From positions 3,892,501 to 3,956,500 of the forward strand of contig NZ_RCHV01000002.1 in NCBI RefSeq assembly GCF_003665095.1: DNA of 64,000 nucleotides, written 5' to 3'. The notes below the pieces were generated by a model. It did not search any database, was not told where the DNA came from, and was given only the letters and a program-made list of their open reading frames with translations. This DNA is from Streptomyces sp. Z26 (GTDB lineage: Bacteria; Actinomycetota; Actinomycetes; Streptomycetales; Streptomycetaceae). Of this stretch, positions 9,986 through 18,785 are shown in pieces. Both the position numbers and the translations under genes were made by a program. Each line of letters opens with the position of its first letter. The first letter of the stretch is position 1.

Positions 9986-10798
9986 TCACCTGACGTCGTC
10001 CGGCAGGAGCCGGGCGAGGGTGCGTACCGCGCGGTACTGGAGGGTCTTGATCGCGCCCTCGTTCTTGCCCATGATCCGCGCGGTCTCGGCGACCGTGAGG
10101 CCCTGGAGGAAGCGCAGGGTCACGCACTCCTGCTGCTGCGGGTTGAGTCTGCGGACGGCTTCGAGCAGGGCGGCGTTGGAGAGTGTCTCCAGAACCGATT
10201 CCTCGGGGCTGCGCTCGACCTCGTTGGCGTCGAGCATCTCCCCGGTGGTCACTTCGAGTCGGAAACGGCTCGACTTGAAGTGGTCCGCGACCAGGTTCCG
10301 CGCGATCGTGACCAGCCAGGCGCCGAAGTCGCGGCCCTGCCAGGTGAACGTGCCGATACGGCGCAGGGCGCGCAGGAACGTCTCGCTGGTGAGGTCCTCG
10401 GCCGTGGCCCGGCCGCCGACGCGGTAGTAGATGTAGCGGTAGACCGTGTCGCTGTACTGGTCGTAGAGGCGGCCGAACGCGTCGGCCTCGCCGTTCTGCG
10501 CGCGCTCGACGAGGTCCATCATCCGGCGCGCGTCGCTGTCGCTCACCGCGGGACGGCGGCGTGCGGTCGAGGTGCCGGTGGAACCGGTGCGGGCGCGTCT
10601 GCCGGCGGACCGGGGCCCCGCGGAGGTGCCGGTCGTGGCGCCGTTCGCGAGGGTGTAGCAGGGGCGTGCGGGGACAGGTGCGGCTGCGGCGAGGGCGGGG
10701 ACGGCGTACGCGGTGGGGACGAAAGCGCTCAACTGGTCGACGACCGTCGTGCGCAGCGTAGCCAGGCCCGAGGTGTCAACCCCGACGTGTGGGTACAC
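9986..10798 (-). CDS. bldN: BldN, ECF sigma factor for aerial mycelium development
   Basis: A 270-residue ECF sigma factor. Residues 1-86 form the unusual N-terminal extension beginning MYPHVGVDTSGLATLR that in S. coelicolor is removed proteolytically to give the mature sigma factor. Sigma region 2 follows (RLYDQYSDTVYRYIYYRVGG, then AEDLTSETFLRALRRI), and region 4 is PQQQECVTLRFLQGLTVAET with AIKTLQYRAVRTLARLL. BldN directs chaplin and rodlin genes during aerial growth in model species. Its anti-sigma gene rsbN follows 199 bp downstream on the same strand. The 451-bp upstream region contains no gene and is lower in GC than its surroundings, consistent with a complex developmental promoter. 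Confidence 0.96.
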   Translation of the reverse strand: MYPHVGVDTSGLATLRTTVVDQLSAFVPTAYAVPALAAAAPVPARPCYTLANGATTGTSAGPRSAGRRARTGSTGTSTARRRPAVSDSDARRMMDLVERAQNGEADAFGRLYDQYSDTVYRYIYYRVGGRATAEDLTSETFLRALRRIGTFTWQGRDFGAWLVTIARNLVADHFKSSRFRLEVTTGEMLDANEVERSPEESVLETLSNAALLEAVRRLNPQQQECVTLRFLQGLTVAETARIMGKNEGAIKTLQYRAVRTLARLLPDDVR

Positions 10799-11249
10799 GG
10801 GACTCCCAGAGGCAGAGCTTCACATACGTGCAGAGCGGGACCTTGCGTCCGGTGCTGGGACGGGTGGGTACCGGATTGCGTCTGAGGAGAATAACGCTTC
10901 GTACAGGGAGCGCTACACCTAGTTGTCGAAATCGTCGATTCGGTTTGGTCTGTTACGGGTTGGCACTCGACCTGAATTCGAACAAACGCGGGATGTTGAT
11001 CGCTTTGGAAGCGGAATTTGTCGATTAGATGGTCACTTCCGGCTGAACGCCGGGAGCGGGACTGGCCGGACGCCGATGGGGGCGAAGGAGCGGGCCGGGC
11101 GCGCGTGTCGGTGCCGCGCTCCCTGCGCGCACCACCGTCCACCCCGTACGGGCAAGGGTGTCGGCCGCGCCGGACCGCGCGTCGGGCGCGTGTCGGCGGC
11201 TGGTCGGAGGCCGGTCGGAGGGCTGGTCAGCAGCCTGTCGGGGGGCCGG
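10799..11249. other. 451-bp upstream region of bldN without genes
   Basis: No coding gene is supported. The part from about 10900 to 11035 is distinctly richer in A/T than its neighbours (for example 10975-11035) and is the natural place for bldN promoters. From the literature BldD and AdpA/BldH act on bldN-type promoters; I could not find a convincing match to either consensus by eye, so no operator is called. Confidence 0.5.
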
Positions 11250-12143
11250 TCAGCGGCGGCGGCGCTGGAGCGCGACCGCCGCGGCCGCGCCGCCCGCCAC
11301 CGCGCCGACCCCGGCGGCGGCGGGTATGCCCACCTTGGCCGCCTTGCGGGCCGTCCGGTAGTCCCGAAGTCGCCAGCCCATTTCGGCGGCGTGCGAGCGA
11401 AGCCTGCTGTCAGGATTGATCGCATACGGATATCCGACGAGCGAGAGCATCGGGATGTCGTTCGCGGAATCGCTGTACGCGGCGCACCGCTCGAACTCCA
11501 GGTCCTCCACGGCGGCCAGCGCCCGTACGGCCTCCGCCTTGGCCGGTCCGTGCAGCGGTTCCCCGACGAGGCGGCCGGTGTAGACGCCGTCGACCGACTC
11601 GGCCACCGTGCCGAGCGCGCCGGTCAGGCCCAGCCGGCGGGCGATGATCGTCGCGGTCTCCACGGGAGCGGCGGTGACGAGCCACACCTTCTGTCCGGCG
11701 TCCAGGTGCGCCTGGGCCAGGGCGCGGGTGCCGGGCCAGATGCGGCCCGCCATGTACTCGTCGTAGATCTCCTCGCCGAGCGCCATCAGTTCGGACACCT
11801 GGTGGCCCTGGACGATGGAGAGGGCGCTGTCCCGCGCGTCCCGCATGTGCTCCGGCTTCTCGGTGCCCGCGAGCCGGAAGTACGCCTGCTGCCAGGCGAA
11901 GCGGGCCAGTTCGCCCCTGCTGAAGAAGTCCCGCTTGTAGAGGCCCCGACCGAAGTGGAAGAGGGAGGCGCCGCGCATGATCGTGTTGTCGAGGTCGAAG
12001 AAGGCGGCGGCGCGGGTGTCGCCGTTCACGGGGAACTCGGGCGTCTCCAGCTTGTGCGCCGCCTCGGCGGCGGCCTCTCCCGCGAGCACGCTCCGCGCGG
12101 TCGCGGGGCGCCTGCGGGGAGTGAGCCAGGAGGGAACGGCCAT
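11250..12143 (-). CDS. HAD-IB family phosphatase (SerB-like) with C-terminal hydrophobic tail
   Basis: A 297-residue HAD hydrolase of subfamily IB. The nucleophile motif is [13 protein letters not shown] near residue 50, the motif II region is [12 protein letters not shown], and the acidic motif IV is [12 protein letters not shown]. Such proteins are annotated as phosphoserine-phosphatase-like or lyso-lipid phosphatases, and the true substrate is unknown. The C terminus ([23 protein letters not shown]-like, about the last 25 residues) is a short hydrophobic helix followed by arginines, suggesting tail anchoring to the membrane. The ATG at 12143 is chosen; longer forms are Pro/Arg-rich. It lies upstream of bldN on the same strand but about 450 bp away. 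Confidence 0.88.
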   Translation of the reverse strand: MAVPSWLTPRRRPATARSVLAGEAAAEAAHKLETPEFPVNGDTRAAAFFDLDNTIMRGASLFHFGRGLYKRDFFSRGELARFAWQQAYFRLAGTEKPEHMRDARDSALSIVQGHQVSELMALGEEIYDEYMAGRIWPGTRALAQAHLDAGQKVWLVTAAPVETATIIARRLGLTGALGTVAESVDGVYTGRLVGEPLHGPAKAEAVRALAAVEDLEFERCAAYSDSANDIPMLSLVGYPYAINPDSRLRSHAAEMGWRLRDYRTARKAAKVGIPAAAGVGAVAGGAAAAVALQRRRR

Positions 12144-12228
12144 ACGGCGAGCATAGCCAGTCCGTACCCGTGGGTCCGTTACGGCCGGGTGACCGCCGGG
12201 GAACGGGGTGCGGGACAACGGGCCCTCC

Positions 12229-12291
12229 GGTGACGGCGGTGACGGCGGTGACGGTCGTGGCGGTCGTGGCGGTGGTGGCGACCGCGGCGGC
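12229..12291. repeat. 9-bp period tandem repeat (GGTGACGGC family), seven units
   Basis: Units start at 12229, 12238, 12247, 12256, 12265, 12274 and 12283. The first two are identical GGTGACGGC, then GGTGACGGT, CGTGGCGGT twice, GGTGGCGAC, CGCGGCGGC. It lies between the divergent starts of the HAD gene (12143) and the glutaredoxin gene (12326). Confidence 0.85.
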
Positions 12292-12325
12292 GGCAACGAC
12301 TGGTCCGGCGCGGGAGAATGGGCGC

Positions 12326-12580
12326 ATGGAGACGCAGAAGCCCCAGAAGACGGTCACGTTGATCGGCAAGCCCGGCTGCCACCTCTGCGATGTGGCGAGG
12401 GACACGGTGGTGCGGGTGTGCGCCGAGACGGGTGCGGCCTGGGAGGAGCGGGACATCAACCAGGACGCGGAGTTGTACCGGATGTACTGGGAGCAGATCC
12501 CGGTGGTGCTGGTGGACGGCGCGCAGCACGACTTCTGGCGGGTGGACCCGGACCGGCTGCGCGGCGCGCTCACCGGCTGA
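12326..12580 (+). CDS. glutaredoxin-like (DUF836-type) thiol protein
   Basis: An 84-residue thioredoxin-fold protein. The redox motif is [13 protein letters not shown] with Cys pair C-H-L-C, followed by the strand/helix [17 protein letters not shown] in which the cis-Pro of IPVV is the family signature. It would act as a small cytosolic thiol-disulfide oxidoreductase; partner unknown. The ATG at 12326 is chosen because the fold starts directly after it; an in-frame extension upstream encodes the VTAVTAV-like repeat and is judged spurious. It precedes rex by about 310 bp on the same strand, a neighbourhood that I recall from other Streptomyces. Confidence 0.88.
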   Translation: METQKPQKTVTLIGKPGCHLCDVARDTVVRVCAETGAAWEERDINQDAELYRMYWEQIPVVLVDGAQHDFWRVDPDRLRGALTG

Positions 12581-12739
12581 GCGCGGCGCGCGGCCGTACG
12601 CGCGTCGCCCTCCCGCTGCCCGCGCGCTGTCCGTGCGGTCCGGAATCGACTGGATTTCGATTACCATCGAGGTCGTTTTGGCCTGCCGGGGCGTATACGT
12701 GAGGAGCGTGACCGCGTGTCCCCCTTGACGTATGTGGCG

Positions 12740-12756
12740 CCGGTCACGTTGACCGG
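12740..12756. promoter_or_regulatory. 17-bp palindrome upstream of Rex operator
   Basis: CCGGTCA (12740-12746), spacer CGT, TGACCGG (12750-12756): perfect 7-bp arms, 18 bp before the Rex operator. Possible second regulator site; no regulator assigned. Confidence 0.4.
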
Positions 12757-12774
12757 ACAAACCGGACACCATCT

Positions 12775-12792
12775 TTGTGCACGCGTTCACAA
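12775..12792. promoter_or_regulatory. Rex operator (ROP) of rex-hem operon
   Basis: TTGTGCACGCGTTCACAA matches the actinobacterial Rex consensus TGTGAA-N4-TTCACA with one mismatch (A to C in the left arm) and extends as a near-perfect 18-bp palindrome. It overlaps the -35 element (TTGTGC at 12775-12780, -10 candidate TAGCCT at 12798-12803, 17-bp spacing). In S. coelicolor Rex represses its own operon from such a site when NADH/NAD+ is low. Confidence 0.9.
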
Positions 12793-12889
12793 AGGCATAG
12801 CCTGGACGCGACGGAGCGGTCCGGACGAGTGCGCGGTGACGTGCGCGGTCGCAGACCGCTCACCGCTTCGCGCAACCGGCAGGAGCACC

Positions 12890-13666
12890 GTGGCAACTGG
12901 CCGAACCCACCGACCGGCGACCCGCAGCCGAGGGATTCCCGAGGCGACCGTCGCCCGGCTCCCGCTGTACCTGCGCGCGCTCACCGCGTTGTCCGAGCGG
13001 TCCGTGCCCACCGTCTCCTCCGAGGAACTGGCGTCGGCCGCCGGGGTCAACTCCGCGAAGCTGCGCAAGGACTTCTCGTACCTCGGCTCGTACGGCACCC
13101 GCGGTGTCGGCTACGACGTCGAGTACCTCGTCTACCAGATCTCCCGCGAACTCGGTCTGACGCAGGACTGGCCCGTGGTGATCGTCGGTATCGGCAACCT
13201 CGGCGCCGCCCTCGCCAACTACGGCGGGTTCGCCTCCCGCGGCTTCCGGGTCGCGGCCCTCATCGACGCCGACCCGGCGATGTCGGGAAAGCCCGTGGCG
13301 GGCATCGCGGTGCAGCACGCCGACGAGTTGGAGAAGATCATCTCCGACAACGGCGTCTCCATCGGCGTGATCGCGACCCCGGCCGGTTCGGCCCAGCAGG
13401 TCTGCGAACGGCTGGTGGCGGCGGGTGTCACCTCGATCCTCAACTTCGCGCCCACCGTGCTGACCGTGCCGGACGGCGTGGACGTACGGAAGGTCGACCT
13501 GTCGATCGAGTTGCAGATCCTCGCGTTCCACGAGCAGCGCAAGGCCGGTGAGGAGGCGCCCCCCGAGGAGGAGACCGCGCCTCCCGTGGCGCCGCCCGCC
13601 GCGACCGTGAAGAAGCGCACCGACCCGGGGTCCGACGGGGACGTCCCCGCCGTGATGCCCGCATGA
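12890..13666 (+). CDS. rex: redox-sensing transcriptional repressor Rex
   Basis: A 258-residue Rex protein. The N-terminal winged helix (about 10-80) includes RLPLYLRALTAL, the VSSEELASAAGVNSAKLRKD recognition region and SYGTRGVGYDV. The Rossmann domain carries VVIVGIGNLGAALANY, which binds NADH or NAD+. The C-terminal helix for domain swapping is ELQILAFHEQRK. Rex senses the NADH/NAD+ ratio and represses respiratory and heme genes until NADH rises. The GTG start has AGGAG 5 bases upstream. A perfect-class Rex operator lies in its promoter, so it is autoregulated. Its stop overlaps the hemA start (ATGA), making it the first gene of a five-gene heme operon. Confidence 0.97.
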   Translation: MATGRTHRPATRSRGIPEATVARLPLYLRALTALSERSVPTVSSEELASAAGVNSAKLRKDFSYLGSYGTRGVGYDVEYLVYQISRELGLTQDWPVVIVGIGNLGAALANYGGFASRGFRVAALIDADPAMSGKPVAGIAVQHADELEKIISDNGVSIGVIATPAGSAQQVCERLVAAGVTSILNFAPTVLTVPDGVDVRKVDLSIELQILAFHEQRKAGEEAPPEEETAPPVAPPAATVKKRTDPGSDGDVPAVMPA

Positions 13667-15018
13667 GCCTCCTCGTGGTCGGCCTCAGCCACCGCAGCGC
13701 CCCGGTGAGCGTGCTCGAACGGGCCGCGCTGGACAGCGGGATGCGCGGCAAGCTCCTGCACGACACCGTCAGCGCCGAACCGGCCGCGGAGGCCGCGGTG
13801 CTGGCGACGTGCAACCGGCTGGAGCTGTACGCGGACGTGGACAAGTTCCACGCGGGCGTCGCCGAGCTCTCCACCCTCCTCGCCCGGCACAGCGGTGTCG
13901 ACCTGGAGGAGCTGACCCCGTACCTCTACGTGCACTACGAGGACCGCGCCGTCCACCACCTGCTCTCGGTGGCGTGCGGGCTGGACTCGATGGTGGTCGG
14001 CGAGGGGCAGATCCTCGGGCAGATCAAGGACGCGTTGGCCGTCGCGCAGGAGGAGCACACGGCGGGCCGCCTGCTCAACGACCTGTTCCAGCAGGCGCTG
14101 CGGGTCGGCAAGCGGGCGCACACCGAGACCGGGATCGACCGGGCGGGTCAGTCGCTCGTCACCGTCGGCCTGGAGACGTTGGCCGACGGGCGTGATGTCG
14201 CGGAGTGGGTCGCCGGGAAGCGCGTCCTGGTGATCGGCGCGGGCTCCATGTCGTCGCTCGCCGCCACCACGCTGGCCCGGCGCGGTGCCACCGAACTGGT
14301 GATCGCCAACCGGACCGTGGAGCGCGCGCGCCGCCTCGCGCACGGCCTCGCCGCCGGTGGCGCGGACGTACGGGCGGTGCCCGTCGACGCGATCACCGCC
14401 GAACTCCCGCTCGCCGACATCGTCGTGTCCTGCACCGGCGCCACCGGCCTCGTCCTCACCGCCGACGCGGTGACCGCCGCGCGTGCCGCGCGCCCCGCCG
14501 CCCGCGCGGGCGACCCGCTCGCGCTGCTCGACCTCGCGATGCCCCGCGACGTGGACGCGGCCGTCCACCGGCTGGACGGCGTACGGCTGGTGGACATCGA
14601 GTCCCTGGCCGAGGCCGCCGCCGACGCGCCGATGGCCGCCGACGTCGACAAGGTCCGCGACCTCGTGACGGAGGAGGTCGCCGCGTTCGGCGCCGCCCAG
14701 CGCGCGGCCGTCATCACGCCGACGGTGGTCGCGTTGCGCGCCATGGCGTCGCAGGTGGTGGCGGGCGAGATGGCCCGGCTCGACGGCCGGTTGCCGGGGC
14801 TCGACGACAAGCAGCGCGCGGAGATCACGCAGACCGTGCGCCGTGTCGTCGACAAACTGCTGCACGCGCCGACGGTACGGGTGAAGGAGCTGGCCGGTGA
14901 GCCGGGCGGCGCCGGTTACGCGGACGCCCTGCGCGAGCTGTTCGACCTCGACCCGCAGGCCGTGGCCGCCGTGAGCAGCCCCGGCCACCCCGGCGGCGCG
15001 GAACAGGAGCGGCCGTGA
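13663..15018 (+). CDS. hemA: glutamyl-tRNA reductase
   Basis: A 451-residue enzyme that reduces glutamyl-tRNA(Glu) with NADPH to glutamate-1-semialdehyde, the first committed step of C5 heme synthesis. The catalytic Cys50 is in LATCNRLELY; the N-terminal GLSHRSAPV block is the family signature; the NADPH-binding segment is VLVIGAGSMSSLAATTLARRG; and a C-terminal dimerisation helix follows (about 330-420). Its start overlaps the rex stop by 4 bp and its stop overlaps the hemC start, so translation is coupled. Its product is the substrate of HemL, encoded about 28 kb away in this window at 42966. Confidence 0.97.
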   Translation: MSLLVVGLSHRSAPVSVLERAALDSGMRGKLLHDTVSAEPAAEAAVLATCNRLELYADVDKFHAGVAELSTLLARHSGVDLEELTPYLYVHYEDRAVHHLLSVACGLDSMVVGEGQILGQIKDALAVAQEEHTAGRLLNDLFQQALRVGKRAHTETGIDRAGQSLVTVGLETLADGRDVAEWVAGKRVLVIGAGSMSSLAATTLARRGATELVIANRTVERARRLAHGLAAGGADVRAVPVDAITAELPLADIVVSCTGATGLVLTADAVTAARAARPAARAGDPLALLDLAMPRDVDAAVHRLDGVRLVDIESLAEAAADAPMAADVDKVRDLVTEEVAAFGAAQRAAVITPTVVALRAMASQVVAGEMARLDGRLPGLDDKQRAEITQTVRRVVDKLLHAPTVRVKELAGEPGGAGYADALRELFDLDPQAVAAVSSPGHPGGAEQERP

Positions 15019-16085
15019 ACGAGCCCTCCGCGCCCGGCACTTCCGAACCGGCCTGTCGCACCGCCCAGGCGGACCGCCCCGGCACGCCCGCGTCCGCCGC
15101 CCCGCTCCGGCTCGGCACCCGCCGCAGCCCGCTCGCCATGGCCCAGTCCGGCATGATCGCCGCGCGGGTGCGCGAGATCACCGGCCGCCCCGTCGAACTC
15201 GTCGGCGTCACCACGTACGGCGACACCAGCGGCGAGGAGTTGGCCCGCATCGGCGGCACCGGCGTCTTCGTGTCGGCGCTGCGGGACGCGGTGCTGCGCG
15301 GCGAGGTCGACTTCGCGGTGCACTCCCTGAAGGACCTGCCGACCGCGCGCCCCGAGGGCCTGACGCTGGCGGCGCTGCCCGTACGGGAGGACCCGCGGGA
15401 CGCGCTCGTCGCGCGCGACGGGCTGGACTTCGCGCGGCTCGTACGGTCCGCGCGGGAGAACGGGGAACGGCCACCGCGCGTAGGCACGGGGTCACCGCGG
15501 CGTACCGCGCAGCTCCGGGCGTGGGCACGATCACTCGGCGCCGAGGTGGAGACGGTCCCCGTTCGTGGGAATATCGAGACGCGGATCGGGTACGTGCGCT
15601 CCGGCAGGTGCGACGCCGTCGTACTCGCCGCCGCCGGGCTGACCCGTATCGGCCGGATCGACGAGGCAACCGAGCTGATCGCCCCGGACGTCATGCTGCC
15701 CGCCCCCGGCCAGGGGGCACTCGCGGTCGAGTGCGCGCCCACCCGAGCGCACCTGACCGCACAGCTCGCCGAGCTCGACGACCCGTACACTCGGGCCGCC
15801 GTGACCGCCGAGCGAACCCTGCTCGCCGCCCTGGAGGCCGGTTGCAGCGCACCCGTGGGGGCGTTGGCCGACCTGTTGGGCGACGGGCAGGCTGCCACCG
15901 AACTGCGCCTGCGCGGCGCCGTCGGCACGACCGACGGCACGACGTTGGTGCAGCTGTCCACCACCGGTCCCGTACCGGCGTCCGCCGCCGAGGCCGTGTC
16001 CCAGTCCGAACGACTGGGCCGCGAACTCGCCGACGAGATGCTCGCCAAGGGCGCGGCCGGTCTGATGGGGGAGCGAGCACTTTGA
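15015..16085 (+). CDS. hemC: hydroxymethylbilane synthase (porphobilinogen deaminase)
   Basis: A 356-residue enzyme that polymerises four porphobilinogens into hydroxymethylbilane. Cys277 in ALEAGCSAPVGAL is the attachment site of the dipyrromethane cofactor. Other signatures are LRLGTRRSPLAMAQ at the start of domain 1, DFAVHSLKDLPT, and the VGTGSPRRTAQL arginine-rich substrate site. About 30 residues of low-complexity N terminus precede the catalytic core. The GTG start overlaps the hemA stop (GTGA). Third gene of the rex-hem operon. Confidence 0.97.
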   Translation: MNEPSAPGTSEPACRTAQADRPGTPASAAPLRLGTRRSPLAMAQSGMIAARVREITGRPVELVGVTTYGDTSGEELARIGGTGVFVSALRDAVLRGEVDFAVHSLKDLPTARPEGLTLAALPVREDPRDALVARDGLDFARLVRSARENGERPPRVGTGSPRRTAQLRAWARSLGAEVETVPVRGNIETRIGYVRSGRCDAVVLAAAGLTRIGRIDEATELIAPDVMLPAPGQGALAVECAPTRAHLTAQLAELDDPYTRAAVTAERTLLAALEAGCSAPVGALADLLGDGQAATELRLRGAVGTTDGTTLVQLSTTGPVPASAAEAVSQSERLGRELADEMLAKGAAGLMGERAL

Positions 16086-17761
16086 GCCCCACCGCCGCCC
16101 AGTCTTCGACCACGCAACACCTCTACGGTGCCCACGGGCACGTCACCTTCCTCGGTGCCGGGCCCGGAGACCCGGGACTGCTCACACTGAGCGCCGTCGA
16201 GGCCCTGGCGCGGGCCGACGTGCTGGTCGCCGATCCACAGGTGCACGGGATCGTACGGCCGCACGCACGGGCGGGCGTGGACACACCCCTGCGCGAGGCC
16301 GCGCAGCCGGACAGCGCCGGAACGCCTTCGACGGGCCCCTCGGGCACCGGCGATTGGGCAAATATTGTCATGGCGGCCGCGCGGAGCGGCAAGCGGGTCG
16401 TCCGTGCCGTCGTGGGTGATCCGGGCCTCGACGCGGACGCCGCGCAGGAGATGTTGGCCTGCGTCGCGGAGGGCATCACCTTCGAGGTGGTGCCGGGTGT
16501 GGCGACGGCCGTGGGGGTGCCCGCGTACGCGGGGGTGCCGCTGCGGGACGCGCACGGCACCGACGTCCGCCTGATCGACGCGCGTACCGCCGACGACAGA
16601 TGCTGGACGGAGAGCGGCGCGAGCGACGCGACGCTCGTCGTCACCGTCGCGTTGGACTCCGTGGCCGCCGCGGCGGGCGAGCTGGTCGCCGCGGGCCGGA
16701 AGCCCGACACCCCGCTGTCCGTCACCCTCGCCGGTACGACCACCCGCCAGCGCACGTGGACCGGCACGCTCGGTTCCATCGCGCAGGTCCTCAAGGCGGC
16801 GAAGGTGCTGCCCGCGTCGGACGGCGGCCAGCCGGTGATAGCCGTCGTCGGCGAACGGAGCGCCCCCGCGCACCGGGAGCAGCTGGCCTGGTTCGAGTCC
16901 AAGCCGCTGTTCGGCTGGCAGGTGCTGGTGCCCCGTACGAAGGAGCAGGCGGCGTCGCTGTCCGACCAGCTGCGTTCGTACGGCGCCGTGCCCGCCGAGG
17001 TGCCGACCATCGCGGTCGAACCGCCGCGGACGCCGCAGCAGATGGAACGTGCCGTCAAGGGCCTCGTCACCGGACGCTACGAGTGGATCGCCTTCACGTC
17101 GGTCAACGCGGTGAAGGCGGTGCGCGAGAAGTTCGAGGAGTACGGGCTCGACGCGCGCGCGTTCGCCGGGATCAAGGTGGCGGCCGTGGGGGAGCAGACC
17201 GCCGCGTCGCTGGTCGAGTTCGGCGTCAAGCCGGACCTGGTGCCCAGCGGCGAGCAGTCCGCGGCCGGGCTGCTGGAGGACTGGCCGCCGTACGACCCGG
17301 TCTTCGACCCGATCGACCGCGTCTTCCTGCCGCGTGCCGACATCGCCACGGAGACGCTGGTCGCCGGGCTGATCGAGCTGGGCTGGGAGGTGGACGACGT
17401 GACGGCGTACCGGACCGTACGCGCGTCGCCGCCGCCCGCCGAGACGCGTGAGGCGATCAAGGGCGGCGGGTTCGACGCGGTGCTGTTCACCTCGTCGAGC
17501 ACGGTGCGGAACCTGGTGGGCATCGCGGGCAAGCCGCACAACGTCACGATCATCGCCTGCATCGGCCCGGCCACGGCGAAGACCGCCGAGGAGCACGGCC
17601 TCCGGGTGGACGTCATGTCGCCGGAACCGTCCGTGCACAAGCTCGCGGAGGCGCTCGCGGACTACGGCCAGAAGCGCCGTGCCGAGGCCGCCGAGGCGGG
17701 CGAACCGGTCAAGCGGCCGAGCGAGAAGCGGCCGACGCGGAGGAGGGCACGCACCTCATGA
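16082..17761 (+). CDS. hemD: HemD: uroporphyrinogen-III synthase fused to SUMT-like methyltransferase domain
   Basis: A 559-residue fusion. Residues about 15-260 resemble a SAM-dependent uroporphyrinogen methyltransferase ([20 protein letters not shown], then [20 protein letters not shown]). Residues about 280-530 are the HemD cyclase ([45 protein letters not shown]). The cyclase closes hydroxymethylbilane to uroporphyrinogen III. The methyltransferase half lacks the usual GRGGEE-type motif, reading [12 protein letters not shown] instead, so its activity is doubtful. The TTG start at 16082 overlaps the hemC stop and has GGGGGAG about 9 bases upstream; it is the only start that joins the two genes. 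Fourth gene of the operon; its stop overlaps hemB. Confidence 0.93.
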   Translation: MSPTAAQSSTTQHLYGAHGHVTFLGAGPGDPGLLTLSAVEALARADVLVADPQVHGIVRPHARAGVDTPLREAAQPDSAGTPSTGPSGTGDWANIVMAAARSGKRVVRAVVGDPGLDADAAQEMLACVAEGITFEVVPGVATAVGVPAYAGVPLRDAHGTDVRLIDARTADDRCWTESGASDATLVVTVALDSVAAAAGELVAAGRKPDTPLSVTLAGTTTRQRTWTGTLGSIAQVLKAAKVLPASDGGQPVIAVVGERSAPAHREQLAWFESKPLFGWQVLVPRTKEQAASLSDQLRSYGAVPAEVPTIAVEPPRTPQQMERAVKGLVTGRYEWIAFTSVNAVKAVREKFEEYGLDARAFAGIKVAAVGEQTAASLVEFGVKPDLVPSGEQSAAGLLEDWPPYDPVFDPIDRVFLPRADIATETLVAGLIELGWEVDDVTAYRTVRASPPPAETREAIKGGGFDAVLFTSSSTVRNLVGIAGKPHNVTIIACIGPATAKTAEEHGLRVDVMSPEPSVHKLAEALADYGQKRRAEAAEAGEPVKRPSEKRPTRRRARTS

Positions 17762-18768
17762 GTCCCGAGGGTTCCGGCGCGTACGGCGGCTTCCCGCACG
17801 TACGCCCGCGCCGCCTCCGTACGACCGCCGCGATGCGCCGCATGGTCGCGGAGACGCGCGTCCACCCGGCGGACCTGATCCTGCCCGCGTTCGTACGGGA
17901 GGGCATCGACGAGCCGGTGCCCGTCGGCTCCATGCCGGGCGTCGTCCAGCACTCGCGGGACTCGCTGCGCCGGGCCGCCGTGGAGGCGGTCGAGGCGGGC
18001 GTGTCCGGGCTGATGCTGTTCGGGGTGCCGCTGGAGAAGGACGCGGTCGGCTCGCAGGGCACCCACCCGGACGGCATCCTCCAACAGGCGCTGCGGGACG
18101 TACGGTCCGAGGTCGGGGACGACCTCGTGCTGATGTCGGACCTGTGCCTGGACGAGTTCACCGACCACGGCCACTGCGGCGTCCTCGACGCGCGGGGCCG
18201 CGTGGACAACGACGCGACCCTGGAGCGCTACGCCGAGATGGCGCTCGTCCAGGCCGACGCGGGCGCCCACATGCTGGGGCCGAGCGGCATGATGGACGGT
18301 CAGGTCGGGTACGTACGGGCCGCGTTGGACGCCGCCGGGCACCAGGACGTGTCGATGTTCGCGTACACCGTGAAGTACACGTCCGCCTTCTACGGGCCGT
18401 TCCGCGAGGCCGTCGCGTCGTCGCTGTCCGGCGACCGTACGACGTACCAGCAGGACCCGGCCAACGGCCGCGAGGCGCTGCGCGAACTCGCCCTGGACGT
18501 CGCCGAAGGCGCGGACATGGTGATGGTCAAGCCGGGGCTGCCGTACCTGGACGTGCTCCGCGACGTGGCCGAGGAGGCGCGGGTCCCCGTCGGCGTGTAC
18601 CAGATCTCCGGCGAGTACGCGATGGTCGAGGCCGCCGCCGAGAAGGGCTGGATCGAACGCGAGCGCGCCATCCTGGAGACCCTGACGAGCTTCAAGCGGG
18701 CGGGCGCGAGCACCATCCTCACGTACTGGGCGGTGGAGGCGGCCCGGCTGCTGCGCGCGGCCGGGTAG
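17758..18768 (+). CDS. hemB: delta-aminolevulinic acid dehydratase (porphobilinogen synthase)
   Basis: A 336-residue enzyme that condenses two 5-aminolevulinates to porphobilinogen. The two active-site lysines are Lys206 in [13 protein letters not shown] and Lys258 in [12 protein letters not shown]. The metal-site region is [14 protein letters not shown] with Cys130 and Cys140. Length is standard. The ATG overlaps the hemD stop (ATGA). It is the last gene of rex-hemA-hemC-hemD-hemB and converges with the DUF397 gene, with only 17 bp between stops and no clear hairpin there. Confidence 0.97.
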   Translation: MSPEGSGAYGGFPHVRPRRLRTTAAMRRMVAETRVHPADLILPAFVREGIDEPVPVGSMPGVVQHSRDSLRRAAVEAVEAGVSGLMLFGVPLEKDAVGSQGTHPDGILQQALRDVRSEVGDDLVLMSDLCLDEFTDHGHCGVLDARGRVDNDATLERYAEMALVQADAGAHMLGPSGMMDGQVGYVRAALDAAGHQDVSMFAYTVKYTSAFYGPFREAVASSLSGDRTTYQQDPANGREALRELALDVAEGADMVMVKPGLPYLDVLRDVAEEARVPVGVYQISGEYAMVEAAAEKGWIERERAILETLTSFKRAGASTILTYWAVEAARLLRAAG

Positions 18769-18785
18769 CCTCCCTCGCGTTCAGC

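Larger units (their letters stand above)
12581..12889. other. 309-bp rex upstream region
   Basis: No gene seen. It contains a CCGGTCA-CGT-TGACCGG palindrome (12740-12756), the Rex operator (12775-12792), a promoter candidate overlapping that operator, and an AGGAG ribosome binding site at 12881-12885 for the GTG start of rex. Confidence 0.7.

Noticed and set aside
12170-12325. N-terminal hydrophobic extension of the glutaredoxin-like protein
   Set aside because: It is encoded by the 9-bp repeat block and lies before the natural family start; no ribosome binding site supports it.
12643-12670. Sigma-R-type promoter (GGAAT...GTT) before rex
   Set aside because: GGAAT is present but no GTT occurs at the required 18-19 bp spacing.
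14825-17638. Very long minus-strand open frame (over 900 codons) opposite hemC/hemD
   Set aside because: High-GC shadow frame: Arg/Ala/Pro/Gly-rich, no domain, and the plus strand there encodes well-recognised heme enzymes. The same holds for long frames opposite acuC (3110-4588), the FAD enzyme (26265-27680), argS (28112-30250) and mqn genes (52709-54568).
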